Below are positions 15,451-24,491 of a stretch of DNA of 64,000 nt, piece by piece. The stretch covers positions 1 through 64,000 of the forward strand of contig NZ_JAINVF010000007.1 of the NCBI RefSeq assembly GCF_020400585.1, given 5' to 3'. Numbering within the stretch: position 1 is the stretch's first letter; each line of letters opens with the position of its first letter. This DNA is from Streptomyces sp. NK08204. GTDB taxonomy: Bacteria; Actinomycetota; Actinomycetes; Streptomycetales; Streptomycetaceae. A program made the position numbers and the translations under genes. The notes beneath the pieces were generated by a model. It had not been told where the DNA came from. It saw only the letters and a program-made list of their open reading frames with translations, and ran no database searches.

Positions 15451-17682
15451 TCACGGGATATCGCCGGCGCTGCCCGGACTTCCACCGTGAATATCGACCC
15501 AGGCGTTTTTGTATCCTTGATTCGCTGCGTTATTCGCGTAGGCTGTGAGATCCGACGCATTTAGGTGGTAGCGCTTGGCCGCGAGCTCTGCCGCTCGCTG
15601 GGTGTACGTGGCGTTACCTTTTAAGCCGTGCTGCCATACGTCTGCCTCCGCATCCTGGGCATCATTGGCAGCATTGCCTTGGACGTCTTGGAACATTTCT
15701 GTCATCGCCATGCTCGTCCCGGTGCTGGCGAATCCGCCGAGAAGCGCCCCGGCCCAGGGGGTCGCCATGCCGGACGTGCCCACGCCGACGACGGTGCCGA
15801 CTGTGCCGGAGATCAGGTTCTGGTACTGGCTGACGGCGTGGTCGAAGGCGTCGTCCTTGCCCTTCGCCCAGCTGGCGATGGCCTCCATACGGCCCAAGCT
15901 GAGCACTCCCGAGACCTCGCCACCCTGCGTCGAGACGGTCTGGACGAGAAGTTTGTGATCGTCGGTGAAGCGCCGGTCGGCAGGCAGATCCGGGTTCAGG
16001 TGGTACTGCATCAGCTCCGACATGTACGCCTTCTGGCCAACCTCTACCGCGGCGTAGCCGTCAGGGCTCTGGCCCACCGCGAACAGGAACTTGTTCGCTT
16101 CCCCGGGATCCAGCCGGGCTGCGGCTCCTTCGATCGGATACAGCTTGTCGACGTGCGGCACGGTGCTGATGCTTCGATCGATGTCGGGCAGATACTCGGA
16201 AGCGATCTGGCCCATGCTGTCCGACATGTATCGCCTGTCCGTGAGCAGCTCCGGCTTGTCCGCCACGCTGGAGACGATCTCCTGGAACAGCTTCGTCTGT
16301 CCGCTCGTGTGCGCCGGTGTGTCGACCGTGGGCATCTCTCCGGCCGGGTGGCCGGTGGTCGCTGCCTCCAGGGCCTGGGCCAGGTAGTTCTGGCCGGCGA
16401 TGCTGTGGACGCCATGGGTGTCGTAGGTGTCCATCGGCCAGTGGCGCTTCTCGAAGAGGTACTCGAAGTTGGAGACGGCCTTCTTGTGGTCGCCGTCCTT
16501 CGGGATGAAGTCGTCGTTGAAGAAGTCCGTGGCCGCCGTGGGATTGTGGGACAGGCCCTTCAGGTATCCGGTGAGGGGGTCCCATCCGCCGTCGGAGCCC
16601 TCGTAGTTGAGCTGGGGGCCGGTGCTCGCCTGCCAGGCGGTGTACCGGCCGTCGTCCGTGTAGAACCGCTCGGTCTTCATCAGCGCGCGGCCGTAGTCGG
16701 TCATGAACCTGTCGTCGAAGTCGCCGTTGCGCATCAGGTTGCTCATCACCTGGAAGCCGATCACGCCGCCGTTGTGGCCGACCGGCTTGTTGCCGAGGGT
16801 GATGACCTGGTGTTTCCACTCCGACATGCCCGCGCTGTCCGACTGGCTGGCGGTGGCCAGGGTCAGGCTCAGGTTCTTCTGCAGCTCGGCGTATTTGTAG
16901 CCGCGGTCGTAGGCGATGGGTCCGTCGTTGAGGCCGAGCCAGAACTTCGTCGTGCCCTTGGCGCCCAGACGTTCGGTGAACTCCTCGGCGAACAGGGGGT
17001 CGTCGTGGTACTTCGCCAAGCCGGCGTTGATCTTGTCGAAGTCCGCGGCGGTGAGTTTCGACGGGTCCTTCCGCGCCAGTTTCGCCAGTTCGTCGGCTTC
17101 CTTCACCGCCTTCGCTGCCTGGTCGCGGTTCTTGTAGACCGCGCCGGAGAAGCCGTACTCGCTCTCGTCCACGAGCGCCATGAGGACGTCGGAGGCGGTG
17201 CTGTCGCTCTGTGCCGCGTTGCCGAGGATCTTCTGCACCTCGTCGCGCAGGGAGGTCTCCTCCGCGACGGTGTGGTCGGGGACCTCGGTGCCGTGCGCGG
17301 CCCGGTCCGGGTGGACGGCCATGGTGACGATGAAGCCGCCGTCGCCCGACGGGATGACCGTGAGGTTCTTCTTGCGGCCGTTCTCGACGGCCGTGTGTAA
17401 CTGGTTCTTGTAGCTCTTCAGCTCGTCCCTGGTGTCCCGGAGGATGTTGTGGATCGACGTCGCCTCCTTGGCGGCGTCGTCGAACTCGCCGGCCGTCTTG
17501 CCGATGAACTCCTTGGAGACGGTGGAGTTCACGCCGTGCCAGTCGGCCTTGACCGCCTTGCCGTGCAGCCCGTCGTGCGCCTGTTTCTGCATTTCCGTCA
17601 GGTTGCGGACGAGCAGGCCCCAGTCGTCGACGGCGTCGTCGAGCAGCTTGAAGTTGGCGTGGTAGAGGTCTTCGAACTTCAC
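15451..17682 (-). CDS. Large WXG-type (DUF6571-like) putative T7SS substrate
   Basis: 743 aa. The first about 100 residues are helical with the W-x-G turn W48-H-G50 in ADWHGVNST, the hallmark of ESX/WXG100 substrates. The middle (about 200-560) is a long conserved region of the kind annotated DUF6571 in Streptomyces. The C-terminal part has a Gly/Ala/Thr-rich hydrophobic stretch (about 645-690, GTVGTVVGVGTSG and ALLGGFASTGTSM), then a helical tail. No enzymatic motif was recognised. Leu95 and a Leu in QHGLKGN are encoded by the rare TTA codon, so translation should depend on bldA tRNA. It is the middle gene of a three-gene unit. It is likely secreted by a type VII system encoded elsewhere. 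Confidence 0.72.
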   Translation of the reverse strand: MKFEDLYHANFKLLDDAVDDWGLLVRNLTEMQKQAHDGLHGKAVKADWHGVNSTVSKEFIGKTAGEFDDAAKEATSIHNILRDTRDELKSYKNQLHTAVENGRKKNLTVIPSGDGGFIVTMAVHPDRAAHGTEVPDHTVAEETSLRDEVQKILGNAAQSDSTASDVLMALVDESEYGFSGAVYKNRDQAAKAVKEADELAKLARKDPSKLTAADFDKINAGLAKYHDDPLFAEEFTERLGAKGTTKFWLGLNDGPIAYDRGYKYAELQKNLSLTLATASQSDSAGMSEWKHQVITLGNKPVGHNGGVIGFQVMSNLMRNGDFDDRFMTDYGRALMKTERFYTDDGRYTAWQASTGPQLNYEGSDGGWDPLTGYLKGLSHNPTAATDFFNDDFIPKDGDHKKAVSNFEYLFEKRHWPMDTYDTHGVHSIAGQNYLAQALEAATTGHPAGEMPTVDTPAHTSGQTKLFQEIVSSVADKPELLTDRRYMSDSMGQIASEYLPDIDRSISTVPHVDKLYPIEGAAARLDPGEANKFLFAVGQSPDGYAAVEVGQKAYMSELMQYHLNPDLPADRRFTDDHKLLVQTVSTQGGEVSGVLSLGRMEAIASWAKGKDDAFDHAVSQYQNLISGTVGTVVGVGTSGMATPWAGALLGGFASTGTSMAMTEMFQDVQGNAANDAQDAEADVWQHGLKGNATYTQRAAELAAKRYHLNASDLTAYANNAANQGYKNAWVDIHGGSPGSAGDIP

Positions 17683-17695
17683 GCGGCGGCCTCCC

Positions 17696-18193
17696 TCAGT
17701 GCTTCTTCTTCGGGTGGCCGTAGTACACCGGGTTCTTCTTGCCCGGCGCTCCCACGCGCTCGTCGAACCCGGCGTCCAGGGTGTCGATGCTGCTCATCGC
17801 GCGCCCGATGTAACCGTCGTCGCCGGCGTGGATCCGCTTGGTGACGTGCATGTGGTTGGAGATCTGACCGCACGCGTCCAGTAACGAGGTCAGTTGCTCG
17901 TCCCAGCGCCGGGCCACGTGTTTCAGGCCCTTGCCGAGCAGGAACCCCTGTCCGGCGAGGTCGCCCGCGGCCGATTCGCTGCTCGACTGCGCCACCCGGG
18001 CCTTGTGCTGCAGCTGGTCGTAGAGCGAGTGCGCCTCTTTGCCGATCTGCGCCAGGTCGGCGTCGCTGACCTTGAGGTCACCGTAGGCGCTGGTGCCACC
18101 GGTACCCGGGTCGGGCAGGTGGTTGAGCTGCATTCTCGCCGGGTGTCGATCCGCGGCGTCGGCCTTGAGCTGTTCCCATTCGTCCCATGCCAT
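17696..18193 (-). CDS. Small ESX-associated-like helical protein
   Basis: 165 aa from ATG 18193, with GGAGG nine bases upstream; the stop is 13 bp before the large WXG protein start. It begins MAWDEWEQLK and is predicted mostly helical (SDADLAQIGKEAHSLYDQL, KGLKHVARRWDEQLTSLLD). It ends in a basic GHPKKKH tail. In Streptomyces such proteins commonly precede a DUF6571/WXG protein, suggesting a chaperone or co-secreted partner. No enzymatic features. It is divergent from the lytic transglycosylase gene. Confidence 0.7.
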   Translation of the reverse strand: MAWDEWEQLKADAADRHPARMQLNHLPDPGTGGTSAYGDLKVSDADLAQIGKEAHSLYDQLQHKARVAQSSSESAAGDLAGQGFLLGKGLKHVARRWDEQLTSLLDACGQISNHMHVTKRIHAGDDGYIGRAMSSIDTLDAGFDERVGAPGKKNPVYYGHPKKKH

Positions 18194-18372
18194 TGAAGGG
18201 CGCCTCCCCCGTACCGGCTGCTGGTGTCGCTCGGGTCTGCGGTTGCGATCGCCAATGGTAAGGGCATGCCGTGGCGGACATGGGCCGGTTTGTGTGAGGT
18301 TGGCGTGTACGTGGCGGCGTCGGCTCATACACTGCTGTCGGCGGACTGACCGGCGGCGAGGGGCGGTTGACG

Positions 18373-19374
18373 GTGCGTAAGACGTGGGTCGTCGTGGGCG
18401 CTGTCGCGGGCGCCGGGCTGAGCTTCGTCATGCTGCTGGTCGTCGGGGTGTACGTGGTCTCCGGCAATCTCGCCGGCGGGGTCGGCGCGGGCAGCCGCGG
18501 GCTGGCCAAGGGAGCCGTGCCCGCCGCCTACAAGCAACTGGTGCAGCGGTGGGGCAATCTGTGCCCCGCGCTGAGCCCGGCCCTGCTCGCCGCCCAGCTG
18601 TACCAGGAGAGCGGCTGGAACCCCACCGTCGTCAGTCCCGCCGACGCCCGCGGCATCGCCCAGTTCATCCCGGGCACCTGGGCCACCCACGGCATCGACG
18701 GCAACGGCGACGGCAAGCGCGACATCTGGGATCCGAATGACGCGATTCCGTCGGCCGCCTCGTACGACTGCGAACTCGCGAAGTACGTCAAGGACGTTCC
18801 AGGGAACGTCTCCGACAACATGCTCGCCGCCTACAACGCCGGTGCCTACCGCGTCATAAGGGCGGGCGGGGTCCCCGCCATCCGCGAGACGCGGAACTAC
18901 GTCCAGCGGATCCGCAGCCTGGAGCAGAGCTTCGCGGCGCCGGTCAGCCGGATCGACCCCACCCGGCAGGCGGCCGGTGCCATCGCCTTCGCCCAGAGCA
19001 AGCTCGGCACGCCCTACCTGTGGGGCGGTGACGGCAGCGCTGACCAGGGTGGACGCTTCGACTGTTCGGGGCTGACCAAGGCCGCGTACGAGAAGGTGGG
19101 CATCAGCCTGCCGCGTGTCGCCAACGACCAGTACAACGCCGGCCCGCACCCCTCCCGGGACCAACTGCTCCCCGGCGACCTCGTCTTCTTCTCGAACGAC
19201 CTCAGTGACTCGCGGGCCATCCATCACGTGGGTATCTACGTGGGTGGCGGGTACATGATCGACGCGCCCCGCACCGGAGCCGTGATCCGGTTCGACCCGA
19301 TCGACACCCCGGACTACTTCGGTGCCACCCGGGTCACCGAAGATGGCGCAAAAGCGCTGCCCACGAAGGTCTGA
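18373..19374 (+). CDS. Bifunctional lytic transglycosylase / NlpC-P60 endopeptidase
   Basis: 333 aa from GTG 18373 (GAGGGG about nine bases upstream; an alternative TTG at 18367 is too close to that site). An N-terminal membrane anchor (about 6-28) is followed by an SLT domain with catalytic Glu in YQESGWNP, AQFIPGTW and AAYNAGAYRV motifs. The C-terminal NlpC/P60 domain has Cys in RFDCSGLT and His in AIHHVGIYVG. It cleaves both the glycan and the stem peptide of peptidoglycan at the cell surface. It is the likely orthologue of SCO4132, which in S. coelicolor numbering follows the cmd cluster directly; such hydrolases commonly open the wall for type IV secretion machines. Confidence 0.92.
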   Translation: MRKTWVVVGAVAGAGLSFVMLLVVGVYVVSGNLAGGVGAGSRGLAKGAVPAAYKQLVQRWGNLCPALSPALLAAQLYQESGWNPTVVSPADARGIAQFIPGTWATHGIDGNGDGKRDIWDPNDAIPSAASYDCELAKYVKDVPGNVSDNMLAAYNAGAYRVIRAGGVPAIRETRNYVQRIRSLEQSFAAPVSRIDPTRQAAGAIAFAQSKLGTPYLWGGDGSADQGGRFDCSGLTKAAYEKVGISLPRVANDQYNAGPHPSRDQLLPGDLVFFSNDLSDSRAIHHVGIYVGGGYMIDAPRTGAVIRFDPIDTPDYFGATRVTEDGAKALPTKV

Positions 19375-19558
19375 AGGGGCGTGCACCGTCTGTGAATCCC
19401 ACCCCTGAGCTGGGGCGATGAGTCTCTCTTCGATAACGTCTGAGTGATCATTCCGTGGAATGTGGAACGTATGAGGGGGAGTCGTGCGTTCCTGTTGACG
19501 ACTGAGCCACCACGCACACGAGGTGCGTCCGGAAAACCGACGAAGGGGCCGCAGCGCG

Positions 19559-20263
19559 ATGGCTGTACTCGCCGAATCCGGATCGAACCCCGACGTCGAA
19601 CTGCTCTACGACATCAACGGCTTGGCCAAGGACGCACCGCACTGGTTCGACCGGGCCATGGAGTTCGTCGGTGAGTACGGCCTGCTCCTCGCCATGGTGC
19701 TGCTGGTGCTGTGGTGCTGGTGGTCGTTGCGGCGCCGGGGCGGGGAGGACGCGGCCTCCTCGGTCGCCTCCCTGGTGTGGGCGCCCCTCGCGGCCGGTAT
19801 CGCCGTGCTGGTCAACATTCCCATCCGGGGCTTCGTGGAACGGCCCCGGCCCTTCGTCGACCACCAGGGCCTGGACGTCCTGGTCTCCGGCAAGAACGAC
19901 TTCTCCTTCGTCAGCGACCACGCGACGATCACCATGGCGCTGGGGGTCGGCCTGTTCGTCGCCAACCGCCGCTTCGGAGTGGCCGGGATCGCCCTCGCCC
20001 TGCTGGAGGGCTTCTGCCGCGTGTACATGGGCGTCCACTACCCGACCGACGTCATCGGCGGTTTCGCCCTGGGCACGGCGGTGGCCCTGCTGCTGTCGCC
20101 GGCCGCGATGGCCCTGCTCACCCCGCTGATGAAGGCGGTCGAGCGCTCGCGGCGGGCGGGCTGGATCGTCCGGCGCCGCCCGGCCCGCGGGCCGGGCGAC
20201 AATGCGCTGCTGCCCGGTGCGCGCCGCCCTGTGGAGTCCGAGGAGCGGGACCTGGCGGCGTGA
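19559..20263 (+). CDS. PAP2-family membrane phosphatase
   Basis: 234 aa from ATG 19559 (AAGGGG upstream). It has five to six hydrophobic helices with the lipid-phosphatase signature: RGFVERPRPF (KxxxxxxRP-like), the PSGH-equivalent FVSDHA, and CRVYMGVHYPTDVIGG (SRxxxxxHxxxD-like). It probably dephosphorylates a lipid phosphate such as phosphatidic acid or an isoprenyl pyrophosphate at the outer face of the membrane. The C-terminus is a basic cytoplasmic tail. Adjacent to wall hydrolase and phosphate genes. Confidence 0.87.
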   Translation: MAVLAESGSNPDVELLYDINGLAKDAPHWFDRAMEFVGEYGLLLAMVLLVLWCWWSLRRRGGEDAASSVASLVWAPLAAGIAVLVNIPIRGFVERPRPFVDHQGLDVLVSGKNDFSFVSDHATITMALGVGLFVANRRFGVAGIALALLEGFCRVYMGVHYPTDVIGGFALGTAVALLLSPAAMALLTPLMKAVERSRRAGWIVRRRPARGPGDNALLPGARRPVESEERDLAA

Positions 20264-20306
20264 GCGTTCCGGCCGAGCCGCCGCGTCCTGCTCCTCCGTG
20301 CCCTTC

Positions 20307-21881
20307 TCACAGGCCTTGCGGGTAAGAGAAGAACCTCTCCGGGTCGTACCGCTTCTTCACCTGGCCGAGCCGGTTCACCGCGTCCCCGTAGTACGCCTTC
20401 CGCCAGTTCGTCAGCGTCGGGTCCGTGTAGTTCTGGTACGCCGCGCCGGAGGCGTACGGCCTCATCGCGTCGCGTGCCGACGTCAGCCAGGACTGGGCCG
20501 TACCGCCCGAGGCGCCCGCTCCCCAGGACGCGATGTACTGCGCGAGCATCCGCGAGCGGCGGTGGACGAAGGCCGTCGCCGTGGGGCCGACCCGGTTGAC
20601 CGCTCCGCCCAGGGCCGTGAACGCGACGCTGCCCGCGCCGCCCCGGACGGCGGCGATCTGCTTCAGCACGGTCTGGATGCCCGCCGCGGACAGGGAGCGG
20701 TCGAAGAAGTCCGAGCGGGCCGCGTACGTCTCCCGGCCCAGCGCGCCCTGCGGGGAACGGCCGGGGGTGGAGCCCGGCAGATGGCACTGGGCGGCGGTGG
20801 AGAAGGAGGAGCAGCCGGCGTAGATCTCCATCGCCTCCTCGTAGCCCCGGCGGTGCAGGGAGACGGAGGAGGCGTTCGCGCCGGCCTGGTGGGCGAGGCG
20901 GTCCACGGCGTTCTGGAGTTCGCCGTAGGTGCCGAGGGAGAAGCAGGCCACGGAGACCGTGGGTGTGCGGCCGGGCGTGGCGGCCAGGTGCAGGGAGGAC
21001 CAGATCTCGTCCGGCTGGGTCGGCCCCCATTCCTGCCAGGCCTTCAGTACCGCCGCCGCCTTCGCCCACGGCCAGGTCAGGTATGCGGTCACCGCCTGGG
21101 GCGCCGGGTGCGTGCGGAAGACCAGCTCGGTGACGACGCCGAAGTTGCCGTTGCCCGCGCCGCGCAGCGCCCAGAAGAGGTCGGAGTGGTTCCTCGCGTC
21201 AGCGGTCACCTGCCTGCCGTCCGCCGTGATCAGCGTCGCCTGGGTGAGGCTGTCGCAGGTCAGGCCGTACGCGCGGGAGACGACGCCGTGGCCGCCGCCC
21301 AGTACGAGGCCGGAGACGCCGACGGTGGGGCACGAGCCCGCGGGTATGGTCACGCCCTTCGCGGCCAGCGCCCGGTAGACGTCGATCAGCTTCGAGCCGG
21401 CGCCGACGACCGCCTGCCCGCCGCTCACCCGGATCCGGTTCAGTTCGGACACGTCGAGGATCAGTCGGTTGTCGCCGGAGGAGTAACCGGCGTAGGAGTG
21501 TCCGCCGTTGCGTATCGACACCTTCAAGCCGTGGGCGCGGGCGTAGGCCAGGGTCGTACGGATGTCGTCCGTGTGGGCGACATAGGCGACGGCGGAGGGC
21601 TTCAGTCCGTCGAAGCGGGTGTTGTACAGCTGGTGGGCCGTCTTCCAGGCGGTGTCGCCGGGGCGGACCAGGGGGCCGTCGAGGTCGCGGGCGAGGGCGG
21701 CCCAGTCGGCGGGAGCGCTTGCGCTGGTGGTCTTCAGCGACGTACGCGAGGATGACGTGCGGGAGGGCGACGTCACGTGCGCCGAGCGGTCGGCGGACGG
21801 GCCGCCACCCGCGCTGCACGCGGTCAGCGTGGTCGCCGCCAGTGCGGCTGCGCCGCCCGAGATGAACGTACGCCGTTCCAT
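20307..21881 (-). CDS. Tat-exported FAD-linked (berberine-bridge-type) oxidase
   Basis: 524 aa from ATG 21881. The N-terminus has the twin-arginine motif RRTFISGG followed by a lipobox LTAC (Cys22), suggesting export as a Tat lipoprotein. The PCMH-type FAD-binding domain spans about 95-265: His128 in RNGGHSYAGY is the usual covalent FAD attachment site, and SGLVLGGGHG is present. The VASSA/GSCPTVG second attachment Cys is GSCPT. The C-terminal BBE segment ends NYTDPTLTNWRKAYYG...RYDPERFF. Substrate unknown. Convergent with PAP2, divergent from pstS. Confidence 0.9.
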   Translation of the reverse strand: MERRTFISGGAAALAATTLTACSAGGGPSADRSAHVTSPSRTSSSRTSLKTTSASAPADWAALARDLDGPLVRPGDTAWKTAHQLYNTRFDGLKPSAVAYVAHTDDIRTTLAYARAHGLKVSIRNGGHSYAGYSSGDNRLILDVSELNRIRVSGGQAVVGAGSKLIDVYRALAAKGVTIPAGSCPTVGVSGLVLGGGHGVVSRAYGLTCDSLTQATLITADGRQVTADARNHSDLFWALRGAGNGNFGVVTELVFRTHPAPQAVTAYLTWPWAKAAAVLKAWQEWGPTQPDEIWSSLHLAATPGRTPTVSVACFSLGTYGELQNAVDRLAHQAGANASSVSLHRRGYEEAMEIYAGCSSFSTAAQCHLPGSTPGRSPQGALGRETYAARSDFFDRSLSAAGIQTVLKQIAAVRGGAGSVAFTALGGAVNRVGPTATAFVHRRSRMLAQYIASWGAGASGGTAQSWLTSARDAMRPYASGAAYQNYTDPTLTNWRKAYYGDAVNRLGQVKKRYDPERFFSYPQGL

Positions 21882-22080
21882 GTCCGCCGCCTTTCCAAGC
21901 TGTCGTGGAACGAGACGGCGTCCTGCGCACAAGGGTTCCCCCGGTCGGGCCAACGAGGTCGAATACCTGTCCGCCCCGTTCGCCGCTACCAGCCGATACC
22001 CCACCAGACAGCCCGGTCGTCGGAACCTGCACGTGCTCTCCCCGTAAGCATTCCGTGACCTAACCGGGTCGATGGCAGGG

Positions 22081-22135
22081 GTTCACCCGCCGTTCATTTA
22101 CGGCCTTCGGCGGCTTCACCTCTTCTGCCTAATTT
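22081..22135 (+). promoter_or_regulatory. PHO box (PhoP direct repeats) and -10 of pstS
   Basis: Four adjacent 11-bp units: GTTCACCCGCC (22081-22091), GTTCATTTACG (22092-22102), GCCTTCGGCGG (22103-22113) and CTTCACCTCTT (22114-22124). The first two match the Streptomyces PhoP direct-repeat consensus closely, the others loosely. A TAATTT -10 element follows at 22130-22135. This is the arrangement of PhoP-activated promoters under phosphate limitation, and it stands about 110 bp before the pstS start. Confidence 0.85.
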
Positions 22136-22237
22136 CGGCCTTACCCGGTGCGGAGTGCGGTCGTAGATGCGCTCAGCACCCCGACGACTTCGCGCGCCGC
22201 CGACAGCGGCGGCTCCTGGAAGGAACTCCCGAAAGTG

Positions 22238-23365
22238 ATGCTTCAGCGCAAGAACCGGCTGCGCGCCCTTTCCCTCGGTGCTGTCGCCGTCACCGGCGCC
22301 CTGGCTCTGACGGCGTGCGGCTCCGACGACAACGGCGACAGCAACGGCGGCGGCAAGTCGGCTGCCCCGGCCACCGCCAGCTCGGTCAAGTGCGACGACG
22401 CCAAGGGTCAGCTGCTCGCAGACGGCTCCTCCGCGCAGAAGAACGCCATCGACGCCTGGGTGAAGCAGTTCTCCACCGCCTGCAAGGTGCAGATCAACTA
22501 CAAGGGTGGCGGCTCCGGCGCCGGTGTGACCGCGTTCACCCAGGGTCAGGTCGCCTTCGCCGGTTCCGACTCCCCGCTGAAGCCCGAAGAGGTCGCGGCC
22601 TCCAAGAAGGTCTGCAACGGCGGCCAGGGCATCGACCTGCCGATGGTCGGCGGCCCGATCGCCCTCGGCTACAACGTCCCGGGTGTCGACAGCCTCGTCC
22701 TGGACGCGCCGACGATCGCCAAGATCTTCGACAGCAAGATCACCAAGTGGAACGACAGCGCGATCGCCAAGCTGAACCCGGGCGTCAAGCTGCCCGACCT
22801 CAAGATCCAGGCGTTCCACCGCTCGGACGAGTCCGGCACCACGGACAACTTCACCAAGTACCTGATCGCCACCACCCCGGACAACTGGAAGTACTCCGGC
22901 GGCAAGGCCTGGCAGGCCAAGGGCGGTCAGTCCGCTCCGCAGTCCGCGGGTGTGGCCCAGCAGGTCAAGCAGACCTCCGGCGCCATCGGCTACTTCGAGC
23001 TGTCCTACGTCAAGGACGGCATGAAGGCCGTCTCCCTCAAGACCGGTGCCAGCAAGCCGGTCGCCCCCAGCACCGAGAGCGCCACCGCCGACATCGCCGC
23101 CGCGAAGGTCGTCGGCACCGGCAAGGACCTGTCGCTGAAGCTGGACTACAACACCAAGGCCGAGGGTGCCTACCCGATCACCCTGGTCACCTACGAGATC
23201 GTCTGCGACAAGGGCAACAAGGCGGACACCCTGCCCGCCACCAAGGCGTTCCTGCGCTACATCGCCTCCGAGGACGGCCAGAAGATGCTCTCCGGCATCG
23301 ACTACGCCCCCGTCCCGGCCGAGATCAACGCCAAGGTCCGCACCACCATCGAGGGCCTGAGCTGA
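22238..23365 (+). CDS. pstS: Phosphate ABC transporter substrate-binding lipoprotein PstS
   Basis: 375 aa from ATG 22238 (GAAGGAA upstream). The lipoprotein signal has LTACGSD. Family motifs of PstS: GKGQ-like DAKGQLLADGSSAQKN, GGGSGAGV, FAGSDSPL, and SDESGTTDNF at the phosphate loop. It binds orthophosphate outside the membrane and hands it to PstC/PstA. First gene of pstSCAB; transcription is expected from the PHO box about 110 bp upstream. A strong hairpin follows it, which would favour excess PstS mRNA over the membrane genes. Confidence 0.97.
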   Translation: MLQRKNRLRALSLGAVAVTGALALTACGSDDNGDSNGGGKSAAPATASSVKCDDAKGQLLADGSSAQKNAIDAWVKQFSTACKVQINYKGGGSGAGVTAFTQGQVAFAGSDSPLKPEEVAASKKVCNGGQGIDLPMVGGPIALGYNVPGVDSLVLDAPTIAKIFDSKITKWNDSAIAKLNPGVKLPDLKIQAFHRSDESGTTDNFTKYLIATTPDNWKYSGGKAWQAKGGQSAPQSAGVAQQVKQTSGAIGYFELSYVKDGMKAVSLKTGASKPVAPSTESATADIAAAKVVGTGKDLSLKLDYNTKAEGAYPITLVTYEIVCDKGNKADTLPATKAFLRYIASEDGQKMLSGIDYAPVPAEINAKVRTTIEGLS

Positions 23366-23378
23366 CCTGATCCCGAAA

Positions 23379-23419
23379 GTGCGGCCCGGTCCCACGGCCT
23401 CCCCGTGACCGGGCCGCAC
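23379..23419 (+). terminator. pstS-pstC intergenic hairpin (attenuator or mRNA stabiliser)
   Basis: A 13-bp perfect GC stem, GTGCGGCCCGGTC (23379-23391) pairing with 23407-23419, loop 15 nt, 14 bp after the pstS stop. It has no U-run, so partial termination or 3'-end protection is more likely than full termination. pstC starts 70 bp further on. Confidence 0.65.
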
Positions 23420-23489
23420 CGTCCGGTGCACCGCCGCCACGAGTCGTGGCCCCCACAGGGGCGCATGGCTCAGCAGACCGGAGAACCCG

Positions 23490-24491
23490 ATGGACATATC
23501 GAAGACAACTGACGCATCTCCACCCCTTCACCAGCCCGCGGCCGAGCAGTCGAGCCTGGCCCGCGGCGCCACCCGGCCCGGTGACCGCATCTTCCTCGGT
23601 CTCTCCCGCGGCGCGGGCATTCTGCTGTTGCTGATCATGGCCGCGATCGCGGTCTTCCTCACCTACCGTGCCTCCCTGGCGATCAGCAAGGACCACGGCA
23701 ACTTCCTGACCACCTTCGAGTGGAACACCGGCCTGGTCCCGCCGAGCTTCGGTATCGCGGTGCTGGCCTTCGGCACGATCGTCTCCTCGGTCATCGCCAT
23801 GGTCCTGGCGGTCCCGGTCGCGGTCGCCATCGCGCTGTTCGTCACGCACTACGCACCGCGCCGGCTGGCCGGCCCCGTCGCGTACGTGATCGACCTGCTG
23901 GCCGCCGTGCCGTCCATCGTGTACGGCCTGTGGGGCGCGCTCGTGCTCGTGCCGCACATGAACGGCCTCTACGGCTGGCTCAACGACTACCTCGGCTGGA
24001 CCGGCCTGTTCTCCTGGGACGAGGGCGCCCCGCGTTCGATGCTCACCGTCGGCATCCTGCTCGCGATCATGATCCTGCCGATCATCACCAACGTGAGCCG
24101 TGAGGTCTTCCGCCAGGTCCCGCAGATGCATGAGGAGGCGGCCCTGGCCCTCGGCGCCACGCGCTGGGAGGTCATCCGCATGGCCGTGCTGCCCTTCGGC
24201 CGCTCCGGCGTGATCTCCGCCTCGATGCTCGGCCTGGGCCGCGCCCTCGGCGAGACCATGGCCGTCGCCACGGTCCTCTCCCCCGACTTCCTCGTGCACG
24301 CCAGCCTGCTCAACCCGGGTGGCGGCACCTTCGCCCAGAACATCGCCAGCAAGTTCAGCGAGGCGACGGAGTTCGGCCGGGACGCGCTGATCGCGTCCGG
24401 TCTGGTCCTGTTCGTCATCACGCTGGTGGTCAACGGCGCGGCCCGGCTGATCATCGCCCGCCGCGCGGAGTACTCGGGGGCCAACGCATGA
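23490..24491 (+). CDS. pstC: Phosphate ABC transporter permease PstC
   Basis: 333 aa, six membrane helices. The binding-protein-dependent permease EAA loop is at [21 protein letters not shown], coupling to PstB. It has an extended loop ([14 protein letters not shown]) typical of PstC. Start ATG 23490 after GGAG. It overlaps pstA by ATGA (24488-24491), so stoichiometric synthesis of the two channel subunits is expected. Confidence 0.96.
   Translation: MDISKTTDASPPLHQPAAEQSSLARGATRPGDRIFLGLSRGAGILLLLIMAAIAVFLTYRASLAISKDHGNFLTTFEWNTGLVPPSFGIAVLAFGTIVSSVIAMVLAVPVAVAIALFVTHYAPRRLAGPVAYVIDLLAAVPSIVYGLWGALVLVPHMNGLYGWLNDYLGWTGLFSWDEGAPRSMLTVGILLAIMILPIITNVSREVFRQVPQMHEEAALALGATRWEVIRMAVLPFGRSGVISASMLGLGRALGETMAVATVLSPDFLVHASLLNPGGGTFAQNIASKFSEATEFGRDALIASGLVLFVITLVVNGAARLIIARRAEYSGANA

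Noticed and set aside
15628..17400. 590-codon plus-strand open frame opposite the WXG-type gene
   Set aside because: Antisense shadow; no ribosome site and no recognisable domain, while the minus strand shows WXG and DUF6571 features.
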